43,426 bases of DNA, taken from contig JAJEIA010000043.1 of the NCBI GenBank assembly GCA_022823505.1, positions 1 through 43,426 on the forward strand, given 5' to 3'. The first letter of the stretch is position 1. Every line of letters starts with the position of its first letter. Below, piece by piece: positions 1 to 8,146 of the stretch. Source of the stretch: Dehalococcoidia bacterium. GTDB lineage: Bacteria; Chloroflexota; Dehalococcoidia; Lucifugimonadales; UBA3495. The notes under the pieces were generated by a model. That model searched no databases. It had not been told where the DNA came from and was given only the letters and a program-made list of their open reading frames with translations. The translations under genes and the position numbers were made by a program.

Positions 1-182
1 CCGGCTGCTGTGGCTGCCCCGGGGCAGTCCCACTCTGACCATCCACTGGTCAGGATGGAGACGGCGACACCAGGCCCGCGCCATGCAATGTCATTACCGG
101 AGACGACTTCAGAAACCTTCGCCACAAGCGCGACTGTAATATTAGGTCTGCGATTTGGTCGTCGAAGGGCGTTACGTCCATC

Positions 183-452
183 GTGGCTATTTTGGGCGGT
201 CTGGGTTGGATTTTCCTTACTGCGCCTTACGCGCTCAGTTCGTGGGGTTGCGTGGGTCCCAATGTCGTGGGGTTGATCGATCTGGGATGCCTGCGGCCTG
301 TCGCGGCGCAACTGCGCGCGGACGCGAACTTTGCTACGTACATCACAGCAACCGTAGCAGCCGTCATCGCCTATCAGCTCAGTCGTCGGGGAGAGAACAC
401 TGCTAAGGAAATCACTACCAACCATGGCGACCATCGGGGCTCAGACATTTGA
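183..452 (+). CDS. Possible small membrane protein or gene remnant
   Basis: This short frame opens with GTG and could encode about 89 residues with two hydrophobic stretches, one at the N-terminus and one around residues 50-65, followed by a charged tail. The same frame is open upstream to about position 39 without a convincing ATG or ribosome binding site, so it may be the end of a decayed gene. I recognise no family. An overlapping frame beginning near 10 is equally open and cannot be excluded. The rest of positions 1-519 shows nothing else I can support except an inverted GTTAAC pair near 472-491. Confidence 0.22.
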   Translation: MAILGGLGWIFLTAPYALSSWGCVGPNVVGLIDLGCLRPVAAQLRADANFATYITATVAAVIAYQLSRRGENTAKEITTNHGDHRGSDI

Positions 453-519
453 CTCCTCCCGCCCATCCCTGTTAACCTGAAGGTGTTAACAACAGAACTA
501 CCCAGCGCCCGCCGGTGGC

Positions 520-725
520 CCGTTAGTCGCGCACCCAACCACATGCGCACAGCGGGCTGAAAAGGAAATCCGGTGAGAATCCGGTGCGGTCCCGCCACTG
601 TAATTGGCGAGACGCTCTCCCGTTGGCATCTCAGCGATGCCAGCGCAAGCCACTGCCCGCGTATAAGCGGATGGGAAGGCGGAGGAGCGTCGCTATCAGC
701 CATCAGCCAGGAGGCCTGCCAGCGG
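520..725 (+). promoter_or_regulatory. Cobalamin (B12) riboswitch aptamer
   Basis: The conserved core is easy to read. It has the purine-rich entry at 559-569, the CCGGTGAGAATCCGGTGCGG segment at 570-589, CCCGCCACTGTAA at 591-603, GCCACTGCCCG near 648-658, GGGAAGGC at 673-680, and the B12 box AGCCAGGAGGCCTGCC at 705-720. This element binds adenosylcobalamin or a related corrinoid and controls the genes downstream. Here those are the late cobalamin biosynthesis genes starting at 1064 and 1698, which is the expected feedback arrangement. The outer limits (P1 helix) are approximate. Confidence 0.95.
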
Positions 726-812
726 GTGTGTTCCAGCTGCACTTCGTGGAACGAGTGGGCGGAATCCCGGTGTGCCCGAAGCAAGACCGGTTCCCAGCCG
801 CAGGCTCCATCG

Positions 813-843
813 CCCGACCGCAAACAGTGCAGTCGGGTTTTTT
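813..843 (+). terminator. Intrinsic terminator of the B12 riboswitch expression platform
   Basis: A CCCGAC/GTCGGG hairpin with a 13-nt loop is followed directly by a run of six T. It lies about 90 nt after the B12 box and before the first gene, so the riboswitch probably acts by transcription termination when cobalamin is bound. The stretch between the aptamer and this hairpin (726-812) would hold the competing antiterminator. I did not fold it. Confidence 0.8.
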
Positions 844-962
844 GTTGCAGCCGGGGTTCTTGTTTCAGCAATGCTTGCTTCGGCAATGAATGACTACTCC
901 CTGCGCTGCTCCGGCGGGCCGGTTCCTCCTCCATCGGCCCGTCGGGGCGCGCTTTCGTCAAT

Positions 963-991
963 TTGCCTTGCCGTGGCCGCTGGGTGATAAT
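963..991 (+). promoter_or_regulatory. Possible sigma70-type promoter downstream of the riboswitch terminator
   Basis: TTGCCT (963-968) and GATAAT (986-991) are separated by 17 bp. They match the -35 and -10 consensus at four and five of six positions. Transcription from here would begin near 998 and bypass the riboswitch, giving basal expression of the 1064 gene and perhaps the operon. The rest of 844-1063 shows no other feature apart from the ribosome binding site near 1052. Confidence 0.35.
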
Positions 992-1063
992 CGACCCGCG
1001 GGCCCGTAAAACCAAAAACGCCCGTCAACGGCCCGGTCGTTACGCCAATAGAGAGGTGACAGC

Positions 1064-1504
1064 ATGAGCGACGTCATGCTCCGCGAGATACTTGAAGAAT
1101 GCCGCGACGGGGTCGACGGCATCGGTTTCAACGAGGTCGTGGTGATGCTGGAGAGCACCGCCGCCTCCGCCGAGGTCTACATGGACTTCGACGACCTGCG
1201 GTTCACTCCCGATGGGCGCATCGTGACCCTCATGGTGCCGGGCGGCACCCACATGCACCTGGACATGTCCAAGATCCGCGAGGCGGAGTTCATCCACACC
1301 ACCAACGACCAGGGACTGCCTTCCTACCAGCTGTGGATGCGCGACGGCGACGGCAACCCCGCCATGCGCGTCTACCTTCGCAAGTCGGACGACGACGCCA
1401 CCAACCCGCCGCGCCACAACTTCTTCATGGCCCTGCTGGACAAGTATCCCAGCAAGATCGACCTGCCCGCCGAGGCCTACGGGTCCGCCGGCGAGCACCC
1501 GTAG
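1064..1504 (+). CDS. Small ChuX/HemS-like protein in the cobalamin operon (putative)
   Basis: The 146-residue product begins at an ATG preceded by AGAGGTGA. It has no signal peptide or membrane segment and looks like one alpha/beta domain. The middle and C-terminal parts (DGRIVTLMVPGG, REAEFI, then DGNPAMRVYLRKSDDD, residues about 46-125) weakly resemble the strand pattern of one half of the HemS/ChuX/HutX haem-handling fold. That resemblance is by eye only. It is the first gene after the B12 riboswitch, so a role in binding or handling a corrinoid or another tetrapyrrole is a reasonable inference. It could also be an unrelated conserved hypothetical. Coding style matches the flanking cob genes. 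Confidence 0.75.
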   Translation: MSDVMLREILEECRDGVDGIGFNEVVVMLESTAASAEVYMDFDDLRFTPDGRIVTLMVPGGTHMHLDMSKIREAEFIHTTNDQGLPSYQLWMRDGDGNPAMRVYLRKSDDDATNPPRHNFFMALLDKYPSKIDLPAEAYGSAGEHP

Positions 1505-1537
1505 GACTGGACCCAGTCGACATTGCGGGTGGGCGAA

Positions 1538-1667
1538 TTTGCATTGATGAGCAAGATGGGCAGGATCAGGCTTTACTCTCTGATACCTTGCCACATTCGG
1601 CACTCAGGCAAATGAAGCCCATGGGCAGCATCGTTAACATCCTGTTTATCCTGTGCATCGATGCAAG
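1538..1667. repeat. Dispersed inverted repeat, family A (paired arms)
   Basis: Two 29-nt arms, at 1538-1566 and 1639-1667, are imperfect reverse complements built on TCGATGAACAGGATGGACAG. They enclose about 72 bp of unrelated sequence. The same arm recurs as a single copy at 5095-5123, as a pair at 24368-24497, and as a variant pair at 42251-42320. It looks like a REP/MITE-type element that could form a long stem in RNA between the first gene and cbiA. No transposase is associated with it. Confidence 0.75.
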
Positions 1668-1697
1668 AAGAAACGTGAGTGACCACATGAGGATCGC

Positions 1698-3080
1698 ATG
1701 ACCTCCGCCGTCGTCATCGCCGGTGTCCGTTCCGGCGTCGGCAAGACCACCATCGCCAGCGGCGTCATGGGCGCGCTGGCCCGCCGGGGCATGCGCGTGC
1801 AGCCCTTCAAGGCTGGCCCCGACTACATCGACCCGTCGTACCACACCATCGCCTGCGGGGTGCCCTCGCGCAATCTGGACACCTGGATGCTGCCCCATCC
1901 GGTGGTCTCCGAGCTGTTCCACCGGGCGGCCGGGGCCGCTGACATCGCGGTGGTCGAGGGGGTCATGGGCGTGTTCGACGGCCATTCGTCGCTGGACGAA
2001 GACGGGTCCACGGCAGAGCTGGCCAAGTTGCTGGACGCCCCGGTGATCCTCATCGCCGACGCCGGCAAGGTGGCCCGCAGCGTGGCCGCCGAGGTGCTGG
2101 GCTACCAGCAGTTCGACCCCGACCTGCGCATCGCCGGCGTCATCCTCAACGGCGTGGGCAGCGAGCGGCACCTGGAGTTCTGCCAGCCGCAGATCGAGGC
2201 GACCACCGGCCTGCCCGTGGTGGGCTGGCTCCCCCGCCGGGACGACCTGGTGCAGCCCGAGCGTCATCTGGGCCTCATTCCCACGGCCGAGGGCACCGTG
2301 ATGGAAGACTGGTACGACGCCCTCAACGCCCAGATTGAGCGGACCATCGACCTGGATGCGATCACCCGCATCGCCGCCACCGTCGGCCGTCCCCGGGATG
2401 CCGGCGCCGGCGTTTTCCCCGAGACACCGCAGGCTCCGCGCGCCGCCATCGCCGTGGCCCAGGACCGCGCCTTCTCCTTCTACTACCAGGACTCGCTGGA
2501 CCTGCTGGCAGCGTGGGGCGCGGAGATCGTGCCCTTCTCGCCGCTGGACGACGAATCGCTGCCCGACGGCGTGGGCGGCGTCTACCTGGGCGGCGGTTTC
2601 CCCGAGCTGTTCGCCGAGGAGTTGTCCGGCAACGCCGGCATGCTGGAATCCATGCGGCAGGCCATCGGGCGAGGCGTCCAGGTGTATGCGGAATGCGGCG
2701 GCCTGATGTACCTGGGCCGCAGCCTGTCGGATCTGGACGGCCGGCAGTTTCTCATGGTTGGCGCGATTCCCGTGGTGTCCTCCATGGAGGGCCGGCGGCT
2801 GCACCTGGGCTACCGGGAGGTCGAGGCCTGCGGCGACGGCCCGCTGCTGACCGCCGGCCAGCAGGTGCGCGGCCACGAGTTCCACTGGTCGGTGCTGCAG
2901 GACCCGCCTGACGCCGCCAGCGCCGCCTACCAGGTGGTCAACCAGGAGGGCCGGCCCGAGGGCTTCCGCGCCGGCAGCGTGTGGGCCTCCTACATCCACG
3001 TCCACCTGGGCAGCCGGCCGGGTCTGGCCAAGCGGTTCGTGGATACCTGCGCCGCGGCGAGAGATGAGGTAACCCCATGA
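1698..3080 (+). CDS. cbiA: Cobyrinate a,c-diamide synthase (CbiA/CobB)
   Basis: The 460-residue length is normal for CbiA/CobB, which uses ATP and glutamine to amidate the a and c side chains of (hydrogeno)cobyrinic acid in the cytoplasm. The N-terminal P-loop GVRSGVGKTT (residues 9-18) starts a dethiobiotin-synthetase-like ATPase domain. The C-terminal glutaminase domain has the nucleophile in AECGGLMYLG (Cys333) and a histidine in GHEFHWS. The ATG at 1698 puts the P-loop at the usual position, although its ribosome binding site is weak. The stop overlaps the next gene in an ATGA, implying translational coupling. It is presumably B12-repressed through the upstream riboswitch. Confidence 0.95.
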   Translation: MTSAVVIAGVRSGVGKTTIASGVMGALARRGMRVQPFKAGPDYIDPSYHTIACGVPSRNLDTWMLPHPVVSELFHRAAGAADIAVVEGVMGVFDGHSSLDEDGSTAELAKLLDAPVILIADAGKVARSVAAEVLGYQQFDPDLRIAGVILNGVGSERHLEFCQPQIEATTGLPVVGWLPRRDDLVQPERHLGLIPTAEGTVMEDWYDALNAQIERTIDLDAITRIAATVGRPRDAGAGVFPETPQAPRAAIAVAQDRAFSFYYQDSLDLLAAWGAEIVPFSPLDDESLPDGVGGVYLGGGFPELFAEELSGNAGMLESMRQAIGRGVQVYAECGGLMYLGRSLSDLDGRQFLMVGAIPVVSSMEGRRLHLGYREVEACGDGPLLTAGQQVRGHEFHWSVLQDPPDAASAAYQVVNQEGRPEGFRAGSVWASYIHVHLGSRPGLAKRFVDTCAAARDEVTP

Positions 3081-3760
3081 CTACTACTCGGACCAAGACC
3101 CCGCCGCAACCAGCGGAGATCTCTGACGAACTGACGCCAGCGGAATGGTTCCGTGGTTACATACTGCTTCCACTTTCCGAGTTTGGTCAGTCCTTGGACA
3201 ATCCGAATCTCGACGCTTGGATCGAGGGGTTTGCAAAGCGTAACAAGGACTTCGTAGGAGACATCGAGATCACCACGCGAGGAGAACTGAAAATAATGGC
3301 CCCAACCGGAGAGCCGGGTGACCTGCATGAGGCCGAGTTGAACGCTGAGTTGGTTTTTCATGCCAGGAGGCACGGCGGTCTGGCCGGAGGGCCGACGTCC
3401 ATGTTCATCCTTCGCGACGGCTCCCGGCTGTGCCCCGACGCCTGGTGGATGTCCGCAGAACGCTGGAGCTCGTTGCCCGAAGAGGCTCGCCGGCCGTTCA
3501 GGGCCGTGGTTCCCGATTTTCTCGTCGAGATCGCCTCGCCTTCCAACCGTGAATCTGACCTCCGGGACAAAGTACGACTCTATCTCGAGGGCGGTGCGCG
3601 CCTGGTCTGGGTTATCAACGCCCGACTGCGCCGAGTCACAATCTACCGCCCCGGCGCGGAACCCGAGACCCTGCACGACCCGGATGTGCTCGGCGGCGGC
3701 GACGTATTGCCCGGCTTTGCGTTCAACGTCCGCCAGCGCATCTTCGACAACGCGCCGTGA
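3077..3760 (+). CDS. Uma2-family PD-(D/E)XK nuclease-fold protein, copy 1
   Basis: The 227-residue product has the Uma2 core. CPDAWWMS supplies the first acidic residue, PDFLVEIASPSN the glutamate, and the helix beginning DKVRLYLEGGARLVWVI the lysine region, ending with the usual LPGFAFNV tail. Uma2 proteins are a large, poorly understood restriction-endonuclease-like family, and no member's role is obvious from context. The start overlaps the cbiA stop as ATGA, so it is co-translated with a B12 gene. The next gene is a close paralogue, and long stretches of the two proteins are nearly identical, so they arose by tandem duplication. Confidence 0.9.
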   Translation: MTTTRTKTPPQPAEISDELTPAEWFRGYILLPLSEFGQSLDNPNLDAWIEGFAKRNKDFVGDIEITTRGELKIMAPTGEPGDLHEAELNAELVFHARRHGGLAGGPTSMFILRDGSRLCPDAWWMSAERWSSLPEEARRPFRAVVPDFLVEIASPSNRESDLRDKVRLYLEGGARLVWVINARLRRVTIYRPGAEPETLHDPDVLGGGDVLPGFAFNVRQRIFDNAP

Positions 3761-3784
3761 TTCAACTTTGAACGAGGTCGCAAA

Positions 3785-4465
3785 ATGACCACCGTAAAAC
3801 CCCAGCCTCCTGCGGCGTCGGTTGTCATCCCAGCCGTCCGGGTGCCGTCCGATTTCAAGGGCTACCTGCTGATACCGCTGGCCGAATTCGGGTTGTCACT
3901 GGACAGTCCTGATCTGGACGTTTGGCTGGCGGGTTTTGCCGAGCGCAACCAGGAAGCAGTCGGAGATGTCGAAATCACGGCGCGCGGAGAATTGAAGATA
4001 ACGGCCCCAACGGGGGATCCGGGAGATTTGTACGAATTTGATTTCGGGCTTGCGTTGGGAAATTGGGCTTTGGAGCACGGCGGACGAGCCGGCGGCCCAA
4101 CGTCCATGTTCATTCTTCCCGACGGCTCCCGGCTGTGCCCCGACGCCTGGTGGATGTCCGCAGAACGCTGGAGCTCGATACCCGAAGAGGCTCGCCGGCC
4201 TTTCCGGGCGGCGGTTCCCGATTTCCTCGTCGAGATCGTCTCCCCCTCCAACCGCGGCCCCGAGTTGGAAGACAAGGTGCGTCGCTACCTGGAAGGCGGT
4301 GCGAGGCTCGTATTGGTGATCCATCCGCCCAACCGCACCGTTAGCTACCACCGCCCCGGCGCAGAGCCGGAAGTTCTGCAAGATCCGGAGACCCTGGGCG
4401 GCGGCGACGTGCTGCCCGGCTTCGCCTTCAACGTGCGCGAGCGCATCTTCGACAACGTTCCGTGA
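3785..4465 (+). CDS. Uma2-family PD-(D/E)XK nuclease-fold protein, copy 2
   Basis: The 226-residue product is a paralogue of the preceding Uma2. It shares the central block from GGPTSMFIL through the tryptophan-rich AWWMSAERWSS segment, the PDFLVEIVSPSN motif and the FNVRERIFDN C-terminus, while the first 40 residues diverge. The acidic residues and lysine expected for the nuclease fold are present. It lies 24 nt after copy 1 and 42 nt before cobO, on the same strand, so it probably belongs to the same transcript. Function is unknown. Uma2 genes multiply in some phyla, and a role in DNA processing is only a fold-based inference. Confidence 0.88.
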   Translation: MTTVKPQPPAASVVIPAVRVPSDFKGYLLIPLAEFGLSLDSPDLDVWLAGFAERNQEAVGDVEITARGELKITAPTGDPGDLYEFDFGLALGNWALEHGGRAGGPTSMFILPDGSRLCPDAWWMSAERWSSIPEEARRPFRAAVPDFLVEIVSPSNRGPELEDKVRRYLEGGARLVLVIHPPNRTVSYHRPGAEPEVLQDPETLGGGDVLPGFAFNVRERIFDNVP

Positions 4466-4507
4466 CACCGATCACTGTGAGGAAAGCAATACAGGAGTGA
4501 TGCTGAT

Positions 4508-5077
4508 ATGACTACGCAGGAAACGCGGCACGGCCCGCAGTCAGTTCGCGGCCCCCGCATCAACAAGGGCCTCGTCATCGTCAACACCGGCAACGGCAAG
4601 GGCAAGACCACCGCCGCCATGGGCGTGCTCATGCGGGCCTGGGGCCGCGACATGAACGTCGTGATGCTCCAGTTCATCAAGCACACCACGGCCAACTTCG
4701 GCGAGCAGCGGGCTGCCGAGAAGATGGGCGTCACCGTGCGCGCCATGGGCGACGGCTTCACCTGGCGTTCCCAGGACCTGGACGCCAGCGCCGACCTCGC
4801 CCGCAACCTGTGGGAGGACGCCAAGGAGGTCATCGCCGGCGGCGAGTACGACCTCGTCATCCTGGACGAGTTCACCTATCCCATGCACTACGGCTGGCTG
4901 CCCGTGGAAGACGTCATTGACGCCCTCAAGGCCCGCCCCGAGATGCAGCACGTCATCATCACCGGCCGCCACGCCCCCGAGGCCCTGGTGGAATTCGCCG
5001 ACCTGGTAACCGAGATGAACGTCGTCAAGCACCCCTACGACGCTGGCATCAAGGCCCAGCCGGGCATCGAATTCTGA
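4508..5077 (+). CDS. cobO: Corrinoid adenosyltransferase (CobO/BtuR type)
   Basis: This 189-residue enzyme transfers the 5'-deoxyadenosyl group from ATP to cob(I)yrinate a,c-diamide or cobinamide. The P-loop [12 protein letters not shown] lies at residues 32-43, followed by the family's LQFIK strand, the GDGFTW loop and the VILDEF Walker-B-like motif. Length and domain order match BtuR/CobA/CobO rather than PduO or EutT. The ATG follows a GAGGAAAGCAATACAGGAG leader. It sits between the Uma2 pair and cobT, in pathway order with cbiA. The glycine-rich loop is complete, so I expect an active enzyme. Confidence 0.95.
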   Translation: MTTQETRHGPQSVRGPRINKGLVIVNTGNGKGKTTAAMGVLMRAWGRDMNVVMLQFIKHTTANFGEQRAAEKMGVTVRAMGDGFTWRSQDLDASADLARNLWEDAKEVIAGGEYDLVILDEFTYPMHYGWLPVEDVIDALKARPEMQHVIITGRHAPEALVEFADLVTEMNVVKHPYDAGIKAQPGIEF

Positions 5078-5094
5078 CCCGGCAAGGGGTTTGT

Positions 5095-5123
5095 TTTACA
5101 TCGATGAACAGGATGGACAGGAT
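5095..5123. repeat. Dispersed repeat, family A (single arm)
   Basis: One 29-nt arm of the family A repeat occupies the cobO-cobT gap, with no partner arm nearby. Its 3' end, containing AGGAT (5119-5123), lies about 9 nt upstream of the cobT ATG and is the only ribosome-binding-like sequence there. The repeat may therefore have become part of the cobT translation start. Confidence 0.75.
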
Positions 5124-5132
5124 TTTCCGATT

Positions 5133-6200
5133 ATGAGCATCTCACCACTGGTTGACCAGACCATCGCCGCCATCGGGCCGCTGGACGCCGACGCGGTTGC
5201 CGCCGCCGAAGCCCGCCAGGGCGTGCTCACCAAGCCGCCGGGAAGCCTGGGTCGGCTGGAGTCGCTGTCCATCCAGTTGGCCGGCATAACCGGCCAGCCC
5301 ATCCCGCAGATCACCGGCAAGGCGGTCATCGTGGTGGCCGGCGACCACGGCGTCGCCTCCGAGGGCGTCTCGGCCTACCCCGCCGAGGTCACGCCGCAGA
5401 TGGTGTTCAACTTCGTGGCCGGCGGCGCGGCGATCAACGCGCTGGCACGCCACGCCGGCGCCAGCATCACCGTCATCGACGCCGGGGTCGCTGTGGACCT
5501 CGACCCGCAGCCCGGCCTCACCATCGCCAAGGTCGGCTACGGCGCCGGCAACATCGCCCGCGGCCCCGCCATGACCCGGGATGACGCCGTCCGCTGCCTG
5601 GAGATCGGCATCAACGCTGCCAACGAGCAGGCCGACGCCGGAGCCAACGTCATCGCCGGCGGCGACATGGGCATCGGCAACACCACGCCCTCTGCCGCCA
5701 TCACCGCCGCCATCACCGCCGCCGATGCGGCCACGGTCACCGGCCGCGGCACCGGCGTCGACGACGCCGGCCTGGCGGGCAAGATCGCCACCATCCGGCG
5801 CGCCCTGGAGGTCAACCAACCCGACGGCGGCGACGGGCTGGACGTGCTCACCAAGGTGGGCGGGTTCGAGATCGGCGTGCTGGCCGGCGTCATGCTGGGC
5901 GCGGCTGCGCGCAATTGCGCCGTGGTGGTCGACGGGTTCATCAGCGGCGCGGCGGCCCTGATCGCCTGGCGGCTCTGCCCCGACATCGCCCAGCGCTACA
6001 TCGCCGCCCACCGCTCGGTGGAGCCGGGCCACAACGTCGGCCTGCGGGCCATGGGATTGTCGCCCCTGCTGGACATGGAGATGCGCCTGGGCGAGGGCAC
6101 CGGCGCCGCCCTGGCCATGCCCATCGTCGAGGCGGCAGCCAAGACCCTCGCCGAGATGGCAACCTTCGCCGAGGCCGGCGTCTCCGACCGCGACGACTAG
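5133..6200 (+). CDS. cobT: Nicotinate-nucleotide:dimethylbenzimidazole phosphoribosyltransferase
   Basis: CobT makes alpha-ribazole phosphate, the lower-ligand donor. The 355-residue protein shows LTKPPGSLGRLE near residue 32, VVAGDHGVASEGVSAYP, GGDMGIGNTTPSAA, and a C-terminal GEGTGAALAMP segment carrying the catalytic glutamate. The ATG at 5133 is preferred. An ORF extension to 5091 would only translate the family A repeat and would add 14 residues the family lacks. The gene lies between cobO and cobS, and cobS starts 16 nt after its stop. Alanine/glycine-rich high-GC coding matches the operon. Confidence 0.96.
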   Translation: MSISPLVDQTIAAIGPLDADAVAAAEARQGVLTKPPGSLGRLESLSIQLAGITGQPIPQITGKAVIVVAGDHGVASEGVSAYPAEVTPQMVFNFVAGGAAINALARHAGASITVIDAGVAVDLDPQPGLTIAKVGYGAGNIARGPAMTRDDAVRCLEIGINAANEQADAGANVIAGGDMGIGNTTPSAAITAAITAADAATVTGRGTGVDDAGLAGKIATIRRALEVNQPDGGDGLDVLTKVGGFEIGVLAGVMLGAAARNCAVVVDGFISGAAALIAWRLCPDIAQRYIAAHRSVEPGHNVGLRAMGLSPLLDMEMRLGEGTGAALAMPIVEAAAKTLAEMATFAEAGVSDRDD

Positions 6201-6216
6201 CCCAGCACCCGCCGCC

Positions 6217-7122
6217 GTGCTACGGGCCGTCTACGCCCCGCTCCTGGTGGCGCTGTCCTTCCTGACCCTGCTGCCGGTCGGGGTGGCGAACCCCACCGAC
6301 GCCGAAATCTCCCGCTCCCGGGGCTGGTATCCCTTCGTCGGGCTGCTCTACGGGGCGCTTCTGCTGGGACTGGCGTTGTTGTGGGCGCTCCCGTTGGCGC
6401 TGCCCCTTTTCCTGCAAGCCCTGGCAGCCTTGTTGGTGGTGGCGCTGGCGGTAGCCAATCGATTCCTGCACTTGGACGGCCTGATGGACTTCTGTGATGC
6501 AATGTGGGGCGGGCACACAGTGGAGCGACGGCTGGAGATAATGCGCGATTCCCGCGTGGGTTCATTTGCCGTCGCCGGTTGTGTCAGCGTCTTACTGGTC
6601 AAATTCGCCGCGTTGCTGTCGCTGCTGACCATGGTCTCGGGCTTGAGCGCCTTGTTGCTTTTTCCCATGGTGTCGCGGTGGACGATGACGTTGCTGCTGA
6701 CCGTTTTTCCCTACGGCCGGCAACAGGGCATCGGCAGCGCGTTTGCGTCGAGCAGGCGCCCCTGGCTGGCAACCGGGTTTGCCCTGCTTACGGTGACCGC
6801 CGGCGCGTGGTTGTTGTTGGGGCCGGTTGGAATAGTGGTTTTGGTTGCGGTTTCGGCGGCATCGTTGGCGCTGGGTTGGTGGGCATCGAGACGGCTGGGC
6901 GGCGGGCTGACTGGCGACTGCTACGGAGCGGCCAATGAAATCATGGAAGGGCTGGTATTGTTACTGCTGCTGATTCTGCTGTGGCGCGCTGAAATGAGCG
7001 GCATCGGGATTGGGTCCGGTTACGGCATCGGGGTAGTGGTCGGTTACGGCGGCGGGATTCTGACCGGCATTCCCTGGCCGATTGCGTTGCCGGGCGATTG
7101 GTTTTCTTACCCTGGCCCGTGA
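6217..7122 (+). CDS. cobS: Adenosylcobinamide-GDP ribazoletransferase (CobS)
   Basis: CobS is the integral membrane cobalamin synthase that joins adenosylcobinamide-GDP with alpha-ribazole (phosphate). The 301-residue product has several hydrophobic helices, the HLDGLMDFCDAMWGG motif near residues 87-101 (metal and substrate site), and the LTGDCYGAANE motif near residue 230. It starts at GTG, 16 nt after cobT. It is longer than the usual 240-260 residues because of a glycine/isoleucine-rich C-terminal tail after the last helix (residues about 255-301), which I do not recognise. The stop is one base before the cbiB ATG, so the two are probably coupled. Confidence 0.94.
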   Translation: MLRAVYAPLLVALSFLTLLPVGVANPTDAEISRSRGWYPFVGLLYGALLLGLALLWALPLALPLFLQALAALLVVALAVANRFLHLDGLMDFCDAMWGGHTVERRLEIMRDSRVGSFAVAGCVSVLLVKFAALLSLLTMVSGLSALLLFPMVSRWTMTLLLTVFPYGRQQGIGSAFASSRRPWLATGFALLTVTAGAWLLLGPVGIVVLVAVSAASLALGWWASRRLGGGLTGDCYGAANEIMEGLVLLLLLILLWRAEMSGIGIGSGYGIGVVVGYGGGILTGIPWPIALPGDWFSYPGP

Positions 7123-7123
7123 A

Positions 7124-8104
7124 ATGGACGCACTAGCGCACATCTTCACCACGTTGCCCGTTCCCCCTGACGTGCTGGTCCTGCTGCTGGCGCTGCTGCT
7201 GGACCTGGCCTTGGGCGAGCCGCCCAACCGTCTGCATCCCACGGTGTGGATCGGCAACACCGTCGCCCTTGCCGAGCGCATCGCCCCCGGCCCGGGAACG
7301 CCGCCTCCGCTGCAACTGGCCTTCGGCGCCGTCATGGCCCTGCTGATACCCGCGGCGTGGGGCGGCGCCGCGTGGGCGGTGTCATTCGGCCTGCTGCAAT
7401 TGCATCCGTTGGCCTACGTGCTGGTGGTGGCCGTGCTGCTCAAGACCACGTTCTCGGTGCGCATGTTGCACCGGGTCGCCGCCGGCATCGGCCGGATCCT
7501 GACCGCCGGCGACATTGCGGAGGCCCGCCGGCAGATGTCGGCCCTGGTCAGCCGCGACACCTCGCAACTCACCACCGGCCAGATGGCGGCCGGCGCCATC
7601 GAGTCCGTCGCCGAGAACATCACTGACAGCATCGTCGGTCCGCTGCTGGCCTTCGCCCTGTTCGGCCTGCCTGGCGCGGTGGCCTACCGTGCCGTCAACA
7701 CCCTGGACAGCATGGTGGGCTACCACGGCCGCTACGAGTACCTGGGCAAGTCGTCAGCCCGCCTGGACGACCTGGTGAACCTGGTCCCGGCGCGGTTTGC
7801 GGCGGCGCTGCTGTGGCTTTCCACCGCTGTCCTGCCCGGCATGGCCGCCGGCCGGGCATGGCGCATCATGTTCGCCCACCGCAGCCGCACCGAGTCGCCC
7901 AACGCTGGCTGGACCATGGCCGCCATGGCCGGCGGCCTGGGCGTCACGCTGGAAAAGGTCGGCCACTACCGCCTGGGCGACCCCGCGCCGGAGCCCGAGG
8001 CCCGTCACATCGGCCGCGCCACCCGGGCCCTCTACGCCACCACCGCGCTGGCCGCCGCCGCAGCCATCGGCATCCTGTGGCTGCGGTGGGCCTACTGGCC
8101 GTAG
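7124..8104 (+). CDS. cbiB: Adenosylcobinamide-phosphate synthase (CbiB)
   Basis: This 326-residue membrane enzyme attaches (R)-1-amino-2-propanol phosphate to adenosylcobyric acid. Family motifs are clear: LDLALGEPPNRLHPTVWIG near the N-terminus, ESVAENITDSIVGPL in the middle, then NTLDSMVGYHGRYEYLG and SARLDDLVNLVPAR. Several hydrophobic helices are present. I chose the ATG at 7124, which directly follows the cobS stop. The frame also opens at 7082 inside cobS, but those residues are not family-like. It works downstream of CobD, which supplies the aminopropanol phosphate and is encoded two genes further on. Confidence 0.95.
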   Translation: MDALAHIFTTLPVPPDVLVLLLALLLDLALGEPPNRLHPTVWIGNTVALAERIAPGPGTPPPLQLAFGAVMALLIPAAWGGAAWAVSFGLLQLHPLAYVLVVAVLLKTTFSVRMLHRVAAGIGRILTAGDIAEARRQMSALVSRDTSQLTTGQMAAGAIESVAENITDSIVGPLLAFALFGLPGAVAYRAVNTLDSMVGYHGRYEYLGKSSARLDDLVNLVPARFAAALLWLSTAVLPGMAAGRAWRIMFAHRSRTESPNAGWTMAAMAGGLGVTLEKVGHYRLGDPAPEPEARHIGRATRALYATTALAAAAAIGILWLRWAYWP

Positions 8105-8146
8105 TGTAGAATGCCGGCAGGGCAACAGGCTCTTGGAGCGACCGAG

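Noticed and set aside
1566..3005. Minus-strand open frame opposite cbiA
   Set aside because: The plus strand encodes a complete CbiA with all motifs, and the antisense translation is His/Gly/Val-rich without motifs.
5091..5132. Upstream start for cobT at 5091
   Set aside because: The added 14 residues are translated from a dispersed repeat and are absent from the family.
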